Shown: piece after piece, positions 4,651 through 12,806 of the stretch
How the letters are laid out: every line of letters starts with the position of its first letter
How positions within the stretch are numbered: position 1 is the stretch's first letter
DNA from: Clostridia bacterium
GTDB lineage: Bacteria; Bacillota; Clostridia; Christensenellales; CAG-314
Assembly: GCA_017407305.1 (NCBI GenBank)
Contig: JAFQWS010000078.1
Location: forward strand, 1 to 17,882
Direction: 5' to 3'
DNA: 17,882 nucleotides
Notes under the pieces: generated by a model
What the model was told of the DNA's origin: nothing
The model's input: the letters and a program-made list of their open reading frames with translations, nothing else
Database searches by the model: none
Position numbers and translations under genes: made by a program

Positions 4651-6390
4651 ATGAAACTTTTTAGAAAAAACAAAGTCATTGCAATTATGTTTTCTCGCAA
4701 GAAATTGGTTTTTGCTTTGGCAGTCAGTTACTTGGTATCTGCTTTAGCAACGTTGACCATGCCCTACTTGATGAGCGAAATGGTTGCAGCAATAGAGTTG
4801 TTCCCTCAAACGGAACAAAAGATTTACACCCTTGCCATTGCAATGGGTGTTTCTGCCTTGCTCATTTTGGGTTGTGCAATTTTCAACCAATGGGCAGCAA
4901 CCAAGATGGCGACAACCGTCGTTGCCGATTTGCAATGTAAAATTTTCAACAAGGTAAACAGCCTTTCTTTTGACGAATTTTCTTCCATTGGCACCAGCAG
5001 TTTGCTCACAAGAAGCACCGAGGACGCAGGCTTTATTCGTGAAACCACTGCCGAATTGGTCTATGCTTGCATTGCCGTTCCCACCTATTTCATTGGTGGT
5101 GTAATAATGTCCTTTTTGACCGACTGGACTTTGGCGCTTGTCGTTTTGGCATTTTGTCCTTTGGTCTTGTTGTTTACGCGCTTGGTAACAAAAGATATTT
5201 GGAAAGTGTGGGAAATTGGCGACGTTTTGACGGATGAACAAAACCGCATTGTTCGCGAACGTCTTTCCGGCGTTAGAGTGGTGCGTGCTTTCAATCGTGA
5301 CGAACACGAACACAAACGTGCCGAAACAGCCACCCTCAAAATGAACTGGCAATATTTCAAAGGCAATACGCGAGGCGGTTTGGTTACACCCATTGCAACC
5401 TTGTTGCTCAACGTTGCCATTGTGCTTATTGTCTTTTTGGCAAAAATTCGCATTGACAACGGAACGTCAAGTCATCCCGAAAGCGTCATTGCCGTGGTGC
5501 AATATATTGCCTACATAATAAATGCAGTCATTATGTTGTCTTGGACTATGGTTATGGTACCTCACGTTGGGGTTGCCATCAACCGCATCAACAAGGTGTT
5601 GAATTTGGAAGGGGGCAAAGACGGTGTTTCCAGTGGCGAAAAGTTGGATGGTGCAGTTTTGTTGCAAGACGTTTGTTTCAGATATGAAGGGGCAAAGTGT
5701 GACACTTTGCAAAAGGTCAATTTCAAAGTTGACTCTGGAAAAACTGCCGCCATCATTGGTGGTACGGGCTGTGGCAAAAGTGCCATCACGAAAGTATTGA
5801 TGGCATTTTATCCCATCAAAAGTGGTTCAATCAGCCTTGGTGGAGTCAGTTATGAAAATCTTTCCAACGCAACGGTGCGCGACAACGTTTCGGTAGCCTT
5901 GCAAAATGCAATGATTTTTGAAGGCACAGTTAAAGAAAATATTCAAATGGGCAATCAAAATGCAACCGACGAACAAATTGAAAAGGTGGCAAAAATTGCT
6001 CAAATTCACGATTTCATTTTGACTTGTCCCGACCAATACGACTACCAACTCAAACAATCTGGCACAAACATTTCGGGTGGTCAAAAGCAACGCCTCAACA
6101 TTGCTAGAACAATTTTAAAAGACGCTTCCGTCTATATTTTTGACGACAGTTTTTCTGCGTTGGACTTTTTGACGGAGAAAAATCTCAGAAGGGAACTCAA
6201 CAAATATTTGAAAGGCAAAACGCAAATTATCATCACGCAACGCGCATCAACAGCAATGAAGTGTGACGTCATTTACGTTATGGACAAAGGTCAAATCGTT
6301 GGTGTGGGCAACCACGAACAACTTCAAAAAGATTGCCAAATTTACAAAGAGATTTGTCAATCTCAATTGTCGGGAGGTGATCAGTTGTGA
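4651..6390 (+). CDS. Heterodimeric ABC exporter subunit with degenerate ATP site
   Basis: This 579-residue fused exporter half has six transmembrane segments (~residues 15–300) and a C-terminal ATPase. Walker A is GGTGCGKS (370–377), the signature ISGGQ (474–478) and Walker B FDD (D498 D499). The catalytic glutamate is replaced by D499, and the switch histidine by Q530 (ITQRAST). These are the hallmarks of the degenerate partner in TM287/TM288-type exporters, so this subunit resembles TM287. It pairs with the next gene, which overlaps by four bases. Substrate unknown: multidrug, lipid or peptide export are all possible from the family. ATG 4651 has no Shine-Dalgarno and lies just downstream of a TATGAT box. 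Normal length, no defects seen. Confidence 0.9.
   Translation: MKLFRKNKVIAIMFSRKKLVFALAVSYLVSALATLTMPYLMSEMVAAIELFPQTEQKIYTLAIAMGVSALLILGCAIFNQWAATKMATTVVADLQCKIFNKVNSLSFDEFSSIGTSSLLTRSTEDAGFIRETTAELVYACIAVPTYFIGGVIMSFLTDWTLALVVLAFCPLVLLFTRLVTKDIWKVWEIGDVLTDEQNRIVRERLSGVRVVRAFNRDEHEHKRAETATLKMNWQYFKGNTRGGLVTPIATLLLNVAIVLIVFLAKIRIDNGTSSHPESVIAVVQYIAYIINAVIMLSWTMVMVPHVGVAINRINKVLNLEGGKDGVSSGEKLDGAVLLQDVCFRYEGAKCDTLQKVNFKVDSGKTAAIIGGTGCGKSAITKVLMAFYPIKSGSISLGGVSYENLSNATVRDNVSVALQNAMIFEGTVKENIQMGNQNATDEQIEKVAKIAQIHDFILTCPDQYDYQLKQSGTNISGGQKQRLNIARTILKDASVYIFDDSFSALDFLTEKNLRRELNKYLKGKTQIIITQRASTAMKCDVIYVMDKGQIVGVGNHEQLQKDCQIYKEICQSQLSGGDQL
6373..6382 (+). promoter_or_regulatory. Full-length Shine-Dalgarno for the second ABC subunit
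   Basis: GGAGGTGATC is a ten-base perfect complement to the usual 3' end of 16S rRNA, with GGAGG ending nine bases before GTG 6387. It supports the GTG start. It also shows that this organism uses strong Shine-Dalgarno sites inside operons, although several first genes have none. Confidence 0.85.
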
Positions 6391-8180
6391 AAAAACAATT
6401 CATAAACGAAAAATCTCCTGCAAAACACGTCATTGCAAGATTGTTGCAAGAAACCTTGCCCATTTGGTGGGTGCTGGCGTTGTGTGCCATTGTTGACGTT
6501 GTTTCCATCGTCACGTCGTTGTACGGTCCTCGGCTTTTGTCCGACTTAATCAACGCAATTTACAACAAGGGTGTTTTCAACCTTCCCATTGACAACGTGC
6601 AGTTTACCAACCAACTTATTTTGTTGTTGGTGGTGTATTTGATTGCCGGTGGTTGCTCCATTGCAACAATGTATATTCAATGCACGGCAACGACAAAATT
6701 CTTTACCTATCGCCATCGTGTTGGCATTTCTGCCAAATTGACAAAGTTGCCCGTCAGTTTTGTGGACAAAACTCCTCATGGCGAAATTATCTCGCGCATG
6801 ATCAACGACGTCAGTTCAATGAGCAACACTGTCTATTCCATTTTGGAAATGCTTATTGCAGGTGTAATCAAGTTGATTGGACTTGTAATCGTGCTTTATT
6901 CCAGCAACGCAATTTTGGCAACGGCAATTGTCGTTTTGGTGCCTTTCTCAATGGCGTTTTCCACAATGTTGGCAAACAAAAGTGAAAAATTGTTTTCCAA
7001 GTATCGCAAGATAAACGGAAAACTTTATTCCTTTATTGAAGAAGATTACACAGGCTTTGCAACAGTAAAAGCTTTCAACTTGGAAGATAGACAAAGCCAA
7101 AAGCAAGGAAAAATTGTTCAAGAACATCGTCAAACAGGCAGAAAGGCCTTTTTCACCAACGGACTGATTCAACCTGTCATCACGTTGTGCAACAACGTCA
7201 GTTACGTTGCAGTTTGCTTGATTGGTTGCCTTATTATTGCTAATCAGTCGGGTGGAGTGCAAGGACAACTTGGCCCGGGCGACTTGGTTGCATTTTTGAT
7301 GTATGCCAAAATGTTTGCAGGTCCTTTGGAATCAATTGCTTGGTGCATGGGTTCAATGCAACACACAATCACGGCAGCCAGACGCGTCTATGACGTTATG
7401 GACAAAGAAGAAATGAAAGAAACGGTCACGCTAGAGTTGCCAGAAAAACTTTTGGGCAACGTCAAGTTTGAAAACGTAACTTTCTCCTATTCGGACAAAC
7501 CTTTGATAGAAAATCTCAACTTTGAAGTAAAAGCAGGTCAAAAGGTGGCAATTGTTGGCCCTACTGGTGGTGGTAAAACAACGTTGGTAAACCTTTTGAT
7601 GAGATTTTACGAAGTGAAATCGGGCACGATCTACATTGACGGCGTGGATATTTCACAAATTTCTCGTAAGGAATTGCGCAACTGCTTTGCAATGGTTTTG
7701 CAAGACACTTGGCTGTTTAACGGCACGATAAAAGAAAACATTGCCTATGGCAAACAAAATGCCACCGAACAAGAAATTGAACGAGCAGCCCAAAAAGCGC
7801 ACCTTGACTTTTTCGTGGACACTTTGCCTGACGGCTATCAAACGGTAATCAACGAAGAAAGTACCAACGTTTCTTCTGGACAAAAGCAACTTTTGACAAT
7901 TGCTCGTGCCTACTTGGCAGACAGAAAAATGTTGATTTTGGACGAGGCAACCAGCAACGTTGACACTCGTACCGAATTGCTTATTCAAGAAACAATGGAC
8001 CAACTTATGCAAGACAAAACCTCGTTTGTCATTGCACACAGATTGTCCACCATCGTCAACGCAGACGTTATTTTGGTGGTTAACAACGGCCAAATTGTGG
8101 AAACAGGCACCCACAAAGACCTATTGGAAAAAGGTGGTTTTTACGCCAATTTGTACAACAGCCAATATGTCGACCTTTAA
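6387..8180 (+). CDS. Heterodimeric ABC exporter subunit with canonical catalytic site
   Basis: This 597-residue fused permease–ATPase has six membrane helices in about residues 25–325 and a nucleotide-binding domain with Walker A GPTGGGKT (391–398), Walker B LILDE (D519, catalytic E520) and switch H551 (IAHRLST). Its signature is VSSGQ (495–499) rather than LSGGQ. In heterodimers the degenerate site is formed by Walker A/B of one subunit and the signature of the other. The weak signature here therefore fits the degenerate Walker B and switch region of the 4651–6390 partner, and this is the TM288-like, hydrolytically active half. The GTG start overlaps the preceding TGA (GTGA). A bidirectional terminator follows the stop. 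Confidence 0.92.
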   Translation: MKKQFINEKSPAKHVIARLLQETLPIWWVLALCAIVDVVSIVTSLYGPRLLSDLINAIYNKGVFNLPIDNVQFTNQLILLLVVYLIAGGCSIATMYIQCTATTKFFTYRHRVGISAKLTKLPVSFVDKTPHGEIISRMINDVSSMSNTVYSILEMLIAGVIKLIGLVIVLYSSNAILATAIVVLVPFSMAFSTMLANKSEKLFSKYRKINGKLYSFIEEDYTGFATVKAFNLEDRQSQKQGKIVQEHRQTGRKAFFTNGLIQPVITLCNNVSYVAVCLIGCLIIANQSGGVQGQLGPGDLVAFLMYAKMFAGPLESIAWCMGSMQHTITAARRVYDVMDKEEMKETVTLELPEKLLGNVKFENVTFSYSDKPLIENLNFEVKAGQKVAIVGPTGGGKTTLVNLLMRFYEVKSGTIYIDGVDISQISRKELRNCFAMVLQDTWLFNGTIKENIAYGKQNATEQEIERAAQKAHLDFFVDTLPDGYQTVINEESTNVSSGQKQLLTIARAYLADRKMLILDEATSNVDTRTELLIQETMDQLMQDKTSFVIAHRLSTIVNADVILVVNNGQIVETGTHKDLLEKGGFYANLYNSQYVDL

Positions 8181-8193
8181 CAAAAACTCAAAT

Positions 8194-8226
8194 AAAAAGG
8201 ACGAAGAATTTTCTTCGTCCTTTTTT
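8194..8226. terminator. Bidirectional terminator between convergent operons
   Basis: AAAAAGGACGAAGAA (8194–8208) is the perfect complement of TTCTTCGTCCTTTTT (8211–8225). The A-run on the left and T-run on the right let it stop the ABC operon (plus strand) and the metG–queH operon (minus strand, ending at 8225). Confidence 0.92.
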
Positions 8227-8827
8227 ATTCTTCTGTTTGAGGGGTGCATCCGCAGTAGTGTTGTCGGTAAAGTCCGTATTTGTTGCAAAATTCAATAGTG
8301 TATTGGTAGCCACCCTTCTTTTTGAAATTGGCAGGCAACCACTTTGCGTTGCAATCAAGACTTGTTCCAATTTCGTCCAACCATTGGGCGTTTTTATATG
8401 GCGAAACGGACAACGTCGTGCCAAACCATTGAAAATCTTTTGCAAACTCTGCCGTTTGTTGCAAACGAAGTTTGTAACACTCGAAACAACGTGGGCCCCC
8501 TTCTTTTTGCAATTTGCCCAAAGCAACTTTCTCAAATGCTTGATGGTCGTATTCTTTTTTGACCAATTTGACGGGTTTTACAGCCTCTATATCGCACTTT
8601 TTGTTGTTGATAAAGTTGACCAACTTCAAAAGTTCCAAATATCTTTTTTCATATTCGTCAACAGGGTAGATGTTGTCGTTGGCATAGTACAGCGTCACGT
8701 CAAAATGTGGTGCAAGTTTTTTCAAACACCAAGTGGCGCAGGGCGCACAACAAACGTGCAACAACAGGGTGGGCGTGCCGTCCAAACTTTTTATGATTTT
8801 ATCTTGTTCATCGTCAAGGTTTAACAT
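8225..8827 (-). CDS. queH: Epoxyqueuosine reductase QueH
   Basis: This 200-residue cytoplasmic Fe-S enzyme belongs to the QueH (formerly DUF208) family, which reduces epoxyqueuosine to queuosine in tRNA and is the non-homologous alternative to QueG. Visible motifs: HVCCAPC (C26, C27, C30), a family-typical YYANDNIYPVDEYEKR, RCFEC (C114, C117) with YKLRL, FGTTLSVSPYKN, and YCGC near the end (C192, C194). I start it at ATG 8827, which overlaps the preceding gene's TAA by one base. A 19-residue upstream extension in the same frame would lie wholly inside that gene and lacks family similarity. It is the last gene of the metG–tatD–radical SAM operon. Length is typical. Confidence 0.93.
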   Translation of the reverse strand: MLNLDDEQDKIIKSLDGTPTLLLHVCCAPCATWCLKKLAPHFDVTLYYANDNIYPVDEYEKRYLELLKLVNFINNKKCDIEAVKPVKLVKKEYDHQAFEKVALGKLQKEGGPRCFECYKLRLQQTAEFAKDFQWFGTTLSVSPYKNAQWLDEIGTSLDCNAKWLPANFKKKGGYQYTIEFCNKYGLYRQHYCGCTPQTEE

Positions 8828-9423
8828 TATTCTTTTTCGCGTACTCTCAACGTCACGCCCAACTTGTCGGCAATTTTTTGACAAGCTTCAATTTCCTTTT
8901 TGCCAATGCAGTCCACAACGGACAAAACAACTTTTGCGCCTTTTACTTTGACTTTTTTTGCAAAGTCCAACATTTCGTCAAAGGCTTTTTCTCCGTAGAT
9001 GCTGTGGCAAACTGCTTGATATTGTTTTGCTGTGGATGCGTTTAAAGAAACGTTTACCACGTCGCAAGTGTCGGCAATAAGGCTGGTTACGTCGGCATTG
9101 TTGATAAGATTTGCTTGGCCGTTGGTGTTGATGCGTGTCGTCTTGTTTTTACAATGCAAAAACAATGCAACGTCTTCCAAGGCATCCAAGTTGTACGTAG
9201 GTTCGCCAAAGCCACAAAAAACAACTTCTTCGTCAAAGTCGTCAAGATTTTCGGGAAGTTGTGCAATTACGTCGTTGGAAGAGGGCAATTCGTCCAACCA
9301 CAATCTTTGGTTTTCCATGCCTTCACGATTTTTTCTTATGCAAAAATCGCAGTTGTTACTGCACTTGTTGGTAAGGTTGATATATATTTTGTTGTTTAGG
9401 TAATATACGTAAATATTGCTCAT
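8827..9423 (-). CDS. TatD-linked radical SAM protein
   Basis: This 198-residue protein has a radical SAM cysteine motif CSNNCDFC (C21, C25, C28), followed by a GFGEPT-type glycine motif typical of SAM binding (VFCGFGEPTYN) and RINTNGQANL. I recognise it as the small radical SAM family found next to tatD (the TIGR04038-type 'TatD family-associated radical SAM' proteins), whose reaction is unknown. Its ATG overlaps the tatD TGA (ATGA) and its TAA overlaps the queH ATG, so it is coupled to both. The context suggests tRNA or nucleic acid related chemistry, but that is inference. It lacks the C-terminal second cluster of larger SPASM enzymes. Confidence 0.88.
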   Translation of the reverse strand: MSNIYVYYLNNKIYINLTNKCSNNCDFCIRKNREGMENQRLWLDELPSSNDVIAQLPENLDDFDEEVVFCGFGEPTYNLDALEDVALFLHCKNKTTRINTNGQANLINNADVTSLIADTCDVVNVSLNASTAKQYQAVCHSIYGEKAFDEMLDFAKKVKVKGAKVVLSVVDCIGKKEIEACQKIADKLGVTLRVREKE

Positions 9424-10187
9424 CTTTTAATTCTGTCAAACACTCTCAATGTGTTTTGATAAAGTATTTTTTCCATTTGCTCAAAGGTCAGTTGATACAC
9501 TTGCGCCATTTTTTCAATGACAAGTTTTACCATTTTGGGTTGATTGCGTTGACCTCTGAAAGGAGTAGGCGACATATAAGGGCAGTCGGTCTCCGTCATA
9601 ATTCTGTCGGTAGGAATTGCCAACAAAACTTCTTCTTTTTTTGCATTTTTAAAGGTGATTGCTCCACCAAAGGAAAAGAAGTGCCCCATCTTTACCAAGC
9701 CTTTTGCAAATTCGGCACTGCCCGAATAGCAATGCCATACGACGGGTTTGTTGAGATATTGTTTGTTTGCCAACAGCACGTCCAAAGCGTCTTGATAGGC
9801 ATCTCTTATGTGCAACGTGACGGGCAAACACAACTTGTTTGCAATTTGAAGTTGTTTTGCAAACATTTGTTTTTGCGCTTCTTTGTCGCAAGGCAGGTGA
9901 TAGTCCAATCCAATTTCGCCAACGGCAACCACTTTGGGATTTTTTGCATATTCCATCATATCGTCAACAAATTTTTGCGTGAACTTTTCAGGATAGTAAG
10001 GGTGCATCCCCACCGTGCAGTAAATTTTGTCATACTTTTGCGCAAGCAAAAAACCAGCCGTCATTTCTTCAACGTCGCAACTGTTGTTTATAACAAAATC
10101 TATGCCATCTTGTTCAAAATTGTCAATTATTTGTTGACGATCTTCATCGTATGCGTGGTCGTCCAAATGGGTATGTGTGTCAATCAT
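9420..10187 (-). CDS. tatD: TatD family metal-dependent deoxyribonuclease
   Basis: This 255-residue amidohydrolase-fold nuclease (YcfH/TatD family) acts on DNA 3' ends in repair or degradation; some members edit D-aminoacyl-tRNA or act on RNA. The metal ligands are all visible: H5 and H7 in DTHTHLD, E91 in GEIGLDYH, H126 in LHIRDA, H152 in WHCYSGS and D201 in TETDCPYMSP. Its ATG overlaps the metG TGA by four bases (ATGA), the classic metG–tatD order of Firmicutes. Length is normal. Confidence 0.95.
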   Translation of the reverse strand: MIDTHTHLDDHAYDEDRQQIIDNFEQDGIDFVINNSCDVEEMTAGFLLAQKYDKIYCTVGMHPYYPEKFTQKFVDDMMEYAKNPKVVAVGEIGLDYHLPCDKEAQKQMFAKQLQIANKLCLPVTLHIRDAYQDALDVLLANKQYLNKPVVWHCYSGSAEFAKGLVKMGHFFSFGGAITFKNAKKEEVLLAIPTDRIMTETDCPYMSPTPFRGQRNQPKMVKLVIEKMAQVYQLTFEQMEKILYQNTLRVFDRIKR

Positions 10188-12124
10188 CTTACAGTTTTGC
10201 CCGATTCAACTTCTTTTTCAGTTGTTACGAAAATGACTTTTCCCTCTGCATCTGCGCACAAAATCATACCTTGAGATTCAATGCCACGCAATTTTGCAGG
10301 TTTCAAGTTGGCAACCAAAACAACCGTTTTGCCCACCAAACTTTCGGGGGTGTAGTGTTGTGCAATGCCGGAAACGACTTGTCTAATTTCATTTCCCACT
10401 TGAAGTTGGAATTTCAACAATTTGTCGCTCTTTTCCACTTTTACACATTCCAAAACTTTTGCAGTTACCAATTGGATTTTTGCAAAGTCGTCAATTGTGA
10501 TTTCTTCTTTCTTTTCAATGGGGGTTCCCGATGCAACAAGTTTTTGTTGAGCCAACTTTTTGGAAATTTCTTCAAGAGCCACCAATTCTTTTTCAACGTC
10601 AAGACGGTTGAAAATGTTTTCGCCTTTTTCCATCGTTGCGCCAATTTGAATTTGACCAAATTGTTTTACGCTTTCAAAGTCGTTGGGGATTTGACCCAAG
10701 CCGAGTTTGTTGTAAACTTTTTCGGCAGTGGAAGGGATAAAGGGTTTGAGCATAATGGATGCAAAGCGCAAGCATTCGCACAAAACGTACATAACAGTTG
10801 CCAAACGGTTTTTGTCGCCTGCTTTATCCAAAGCCCAAGGGGCGTTTTCGTCAATGTATTTGTTGGCACGTTGAACAACTTTAAAAATGTCAACAAGTGC
10901 TTGGGGAACGTCCAAAGCGTCCATATCTTGCGTTGTCTTTTGCAACAATTCGTTGCACAAAAGTACAAGTTGATTGTCAAGGTCGTTAAATTGGTTGGGT
11001 GCAGGAATTTTTCCGTCAAAGTATTTTTTGACCATGGCAGCCGTTCTGGAAGCAAGGTTGCCCAAATCGTTGACCAAGTCGCTGTTTGTTCTGTTGAGAA
11101 GTGCTTCGTTGGAGTATGCTCCGTCATTGCCAAAAGGAATTTCTCTCAAAAGGTAATATCTAATGGGGTCAAGACCGTATCTTTCGATAAGGGCAAAAGG
11201 ATCAACAACAGCGTTGCCCTTGGACTTGCTCATTTTTTCATTGCCAAACACCAACCAACCATGACCGTAAACTTGTTTGGGCAAAGGAATATCCAAAGCC
11301 ATCAACAATGCAGGCCAAATGATGGTGTGGAAACGAACGATTTCTTTACCAACCATGTGCAAATCTGCAGGCCAAAACTTGTCGTACAAATCGTGGTCGT
11401 CTTGCAAGTAGCCAAGTGCGGTGATATAGTTGGACAAAGCGTCAATCCAAACGTATGCAACGTGTTTTGTGTCAAAGGGAAGTTTTACGCCCCAATCAAA
11501 GGTTGTACGAGAAACGCAAACGTCTTTCAAGCCGGGCTTGATAAAGTTGTTTATCATTTCGTTCATGCGAGATTTGGGGGAGATGAAATTGGGGTTTTGT
11601 TGATAAAACTCAATCAATCTGTCTTGATATTTGGAAAGTTTGAAGAAATAACTTTCTTCCTTCATAGGTTTTACTTCTCTGCCACAGTCGGGGCATTTGC
11701 CGTTGACAAGTTGGCTTTCCGTCCAAAAAGATTCACAAGGAGTGCAGTACAAACCTTCATATTCCGATTTGTAAATATCGCCCGTTGCAAGAAGTTTTTC
11801 GTAGATTTTTTGAACTGTTTTTTCGTGGTAGTCATCCGTTGTACGGATGAACTTGTCGTAAGAAATATCCAAAGCAGACCAAAGTTTTACAATTTGATTG
11901 TAAAGTTTGTCAACGTATTCTTTGGGAGTTGTATTTGCATTTTTTGCTTTTTCGGCAACTTTTTGACCGTGTTCGTCTGTGCCTGTAAGATAAAAAACAT
12001 CAAAACCACACATTCGTTTAAAACGTGCCAAAGCATCGCAAACGACAGTTGTATAACAATGTCCCAAGTGGAAGTCGCCACTGGAATAGTAAATGGGTGT
12101 GGTGATGTAGTAAGGTTTTTTCAT
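10184..12124 (-). CDS. metG: Methionyl-tRNA synthetase
   Basis: This 646-residue cytoplasmic class I synthetase charges initiator and elongator tRNA-Met. The HIGH-type motif HLGH is at 19–22. A zinc knuckle has C127, C130, C144 and C147 (YCTPC ... KCPDC), and KMSKS is at 297–301. A C-terminal EMAPII/Trbp tRNA-binding domain (~546–646) serves as dimerisation and tRNA-binding module, so this is the long form usual in Firmicutes. ATG 12124 is preceded by AGGAGG at 12133–12138 with 8-nt spacing, and a near-consensus promoter lies at 12167–12195. The leader is only ~35 nt, so there is no T-box. First gene of the metG–tatD–rSAM–queH operon. Confidence 0.97.
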   Translation of the reverse strand: MKKPYYITTPIYYSSGDFHLGHCYTTVVCDALARFKRMCGFDVFYLTGTDEHGQKVAEKAKNANTTPKEYVDKLYNQIVKLWSALDISYDKFIRTTDDYHEKTVQKIYEKLLATGDIYKSEYEGLYCTPCESFWTESQLVNGKCPDCGREVKPMKEESYFFKLSKYQDRLIEFYQQNPNFISPKSRMNEMINNFIKPGLKDVCVSRTTFDWGVKLPFDTKHVAYVWIDALSNYITALGYLQDDHDLYDKFWPADLHMVGKEIVRFHTIIWPALLMALDIPLPKQVYGHGWLVFGNEKMSKSKGNAVVDPFALIERYGLDPIRYYLLREIPFGNDGAYSNEALLNRTNSDLVNDLGNLASRTAAMVKKYFDGKIPAPNQFNDLDNQLVLLCNELLQKTTQDMDALDVPQALVDIFKVVQRANKYIDENAPWALDKAGDKNRLATVMYVLCECLRFASIMLKPFIPSTAEKVYNKLGLGQIPNDFESVKQFGQIQIGATMEKGENIFNRLDVEKELVALEEISKKLAQQKLVASGTPIEKKEEITIDDFAKIQLVTAKVLECVKVEKSDKLLKFQLQVGNEIRQVVSGIAQHYTPESLVGKTVVLVANLKPAKLRGIESQGMILCADAEGKVIFVTTEKEVESGKTVR

Positions 12125-12132
12125 AATTGTGT

Positions 12133-12138
12133 CCTCCT
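12133..12138 (-). promoter_or_regulatory. Shine-Dalgarno of metG
   Basis: AGGAGG on the minus strand, 8 nt before the metG ATG. It is a clear contrast with other operon-first genes here that lack any such site. Confidence 0.85.
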
Positions 12139-12166
12139 AGCAAGTTTTGATGTTTTAATAGAGTTA

Positions 12167-12195
12167 ATTATACAACCTAAAAGAAATATTGTCCA
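12167..12195 (-). promoter_or_regulatory. metG operon promoter
   Basis: On the minus strand, TGGACA (12195–12190, 5 of 6), a 17-nt spacer and TATAAT (12172–12167). This gives a leader of about 35 nt containing the Shine-Dalgarno. The divergent spmA gene starts at 12255, so the 130-nt intergenic region holds both regulatory regions. Confidence 0.8.
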
Positions 12196-12241
12196 CAAGT
12201 TAGGTTGCCTAGTTTGGTACATACACACAAAATTTCGCCAA

Positions 12242-12247
12242 TAAAAT
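12242..12247 (+). promoter_or_regulatory. Possible -10 box of spmAB
   Basis: TAAAAT ends seven bases before the spmA ATG, and no Shine-Dalgarno lies between. There is no good -35 at 17 nt. A sporulation sigma factor could be used instead: CATACACA at 12220–12227 resembles a sigma-E -10, but its -35 partner is not evident. Weak call. Confidence 0.25.
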
Positions 12248-12254
12248 AAATATT

Positions 12255-12806
12255 ATGAACTATTTGTGGACGATTTTAATTTGCATCGGCATTTTGGCTG
12301 TAGCGTTTGGAGGAGGCGAGGTATTGCCCGTGATGATAAATTCTTGCCAACAAGCATTGGAGCTGACTTTCTCTTTTGTTTGCGTTTACGTTGTGTGGCT
12401 GGGATTTTTCAACGTGCTAAAAGCAACCGGCATTATGAATTTTTTATCCAGACTTCTCTCCCCCGTCATTGACAAAGTTTATGGCAAAGTGAACCAAGAG
12501 GCAAAAGAATATTTGCTCCTCAATTTGTCGGGAAATCTACTTGGTTTGGGCAACGCATCCACTCCGTCAGCAGTGAAAGCCGTTTCCATTTTGGAAAAGG
12601 ACACCAAGGGAAAATGCTCTTTTGCAACGACAATGTTGTTTGTGCTAAACGCCACTTCTTTGCAACTTTTGCCTACTACCGTCATTGGTATGAGGGCAAC
12701 TTTTGGCTCTGCCAATCCAGCAGATATAATTGCACCAACGCTGGTGTCCACGTGCATTTCAACGGTGTTTGGTGCACTCTTAGTGCATTGTTTCGTGAAA
12801 AAATGA
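12255..12806 (+). CDS. spmA: Spore maturation protein A
   Basis: This 183-residue membrane protein of the nucleoside-recognition (Gate) family has about four hydrophobic segments. It shows the family-typical LLLNLSGNLLGLGNASTPSAVKAV stretch (written here in pieces: NLLGLGNA, STPSAVKAV) and ends LLVHCFVKK. In Bacillus, SpmA and SpmB are needed for spore core dehydration. Its TGA overlaps the spmB ATG (ATGA), so the two are coupled. ATG 12255 lacks a Shine-Dalgarno. Presence of the pair indicates an endospore-forming lineage. Length is as expected. Confidence 0.93.
   Translation: MNYLWTILICIGILAVAFGGGEVLPVMINSCQQALELTFSFVCVYVVWLGFFNVLKATGIMNFLSRLLSPVIDKVYGKVNQEAKEYLLLNLSGNLLGLGNASTPSAVKAVSILEKDTKGKCSFATTMLFVLNATSLQLLPTTVIGMRATFGSANPADIIAPTLVSTCISTVFGALLVHCFVKK

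Noticed and set aside
4744..5352. 202-codon minus-strand open frame opposite the first ABC gene
   Set aside because: It is a shadow of a well-supported ABC exporter gene; the same codon bias explains it.
8237..8824. 195-codon plus-strand open frame opposite queH
   Set aside because: It is an antisense shadow of queH with no ribosome site or family similarity.
12220..12227. Sigma-E type promoter (CATACACA) for spmAB
   Set aside because: No matching -35 element lies 13–15 nt upstream, so it is not supported beyond a partial -10 match.
10151..12244. 697-codon plus-strand open frame opposite metG
   Set aside because: It mirrors a certain gene, has no ribosome site, reads as low-complexity F/C/V-rich sequence, and is explained by the near absence of TTA, CTA and TCA codons in metG.
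12125..12254. T-box before metG
   Set aside because: The promoter at 12167–12195 leaves a leader of about 35 nt, too short for a T-box.
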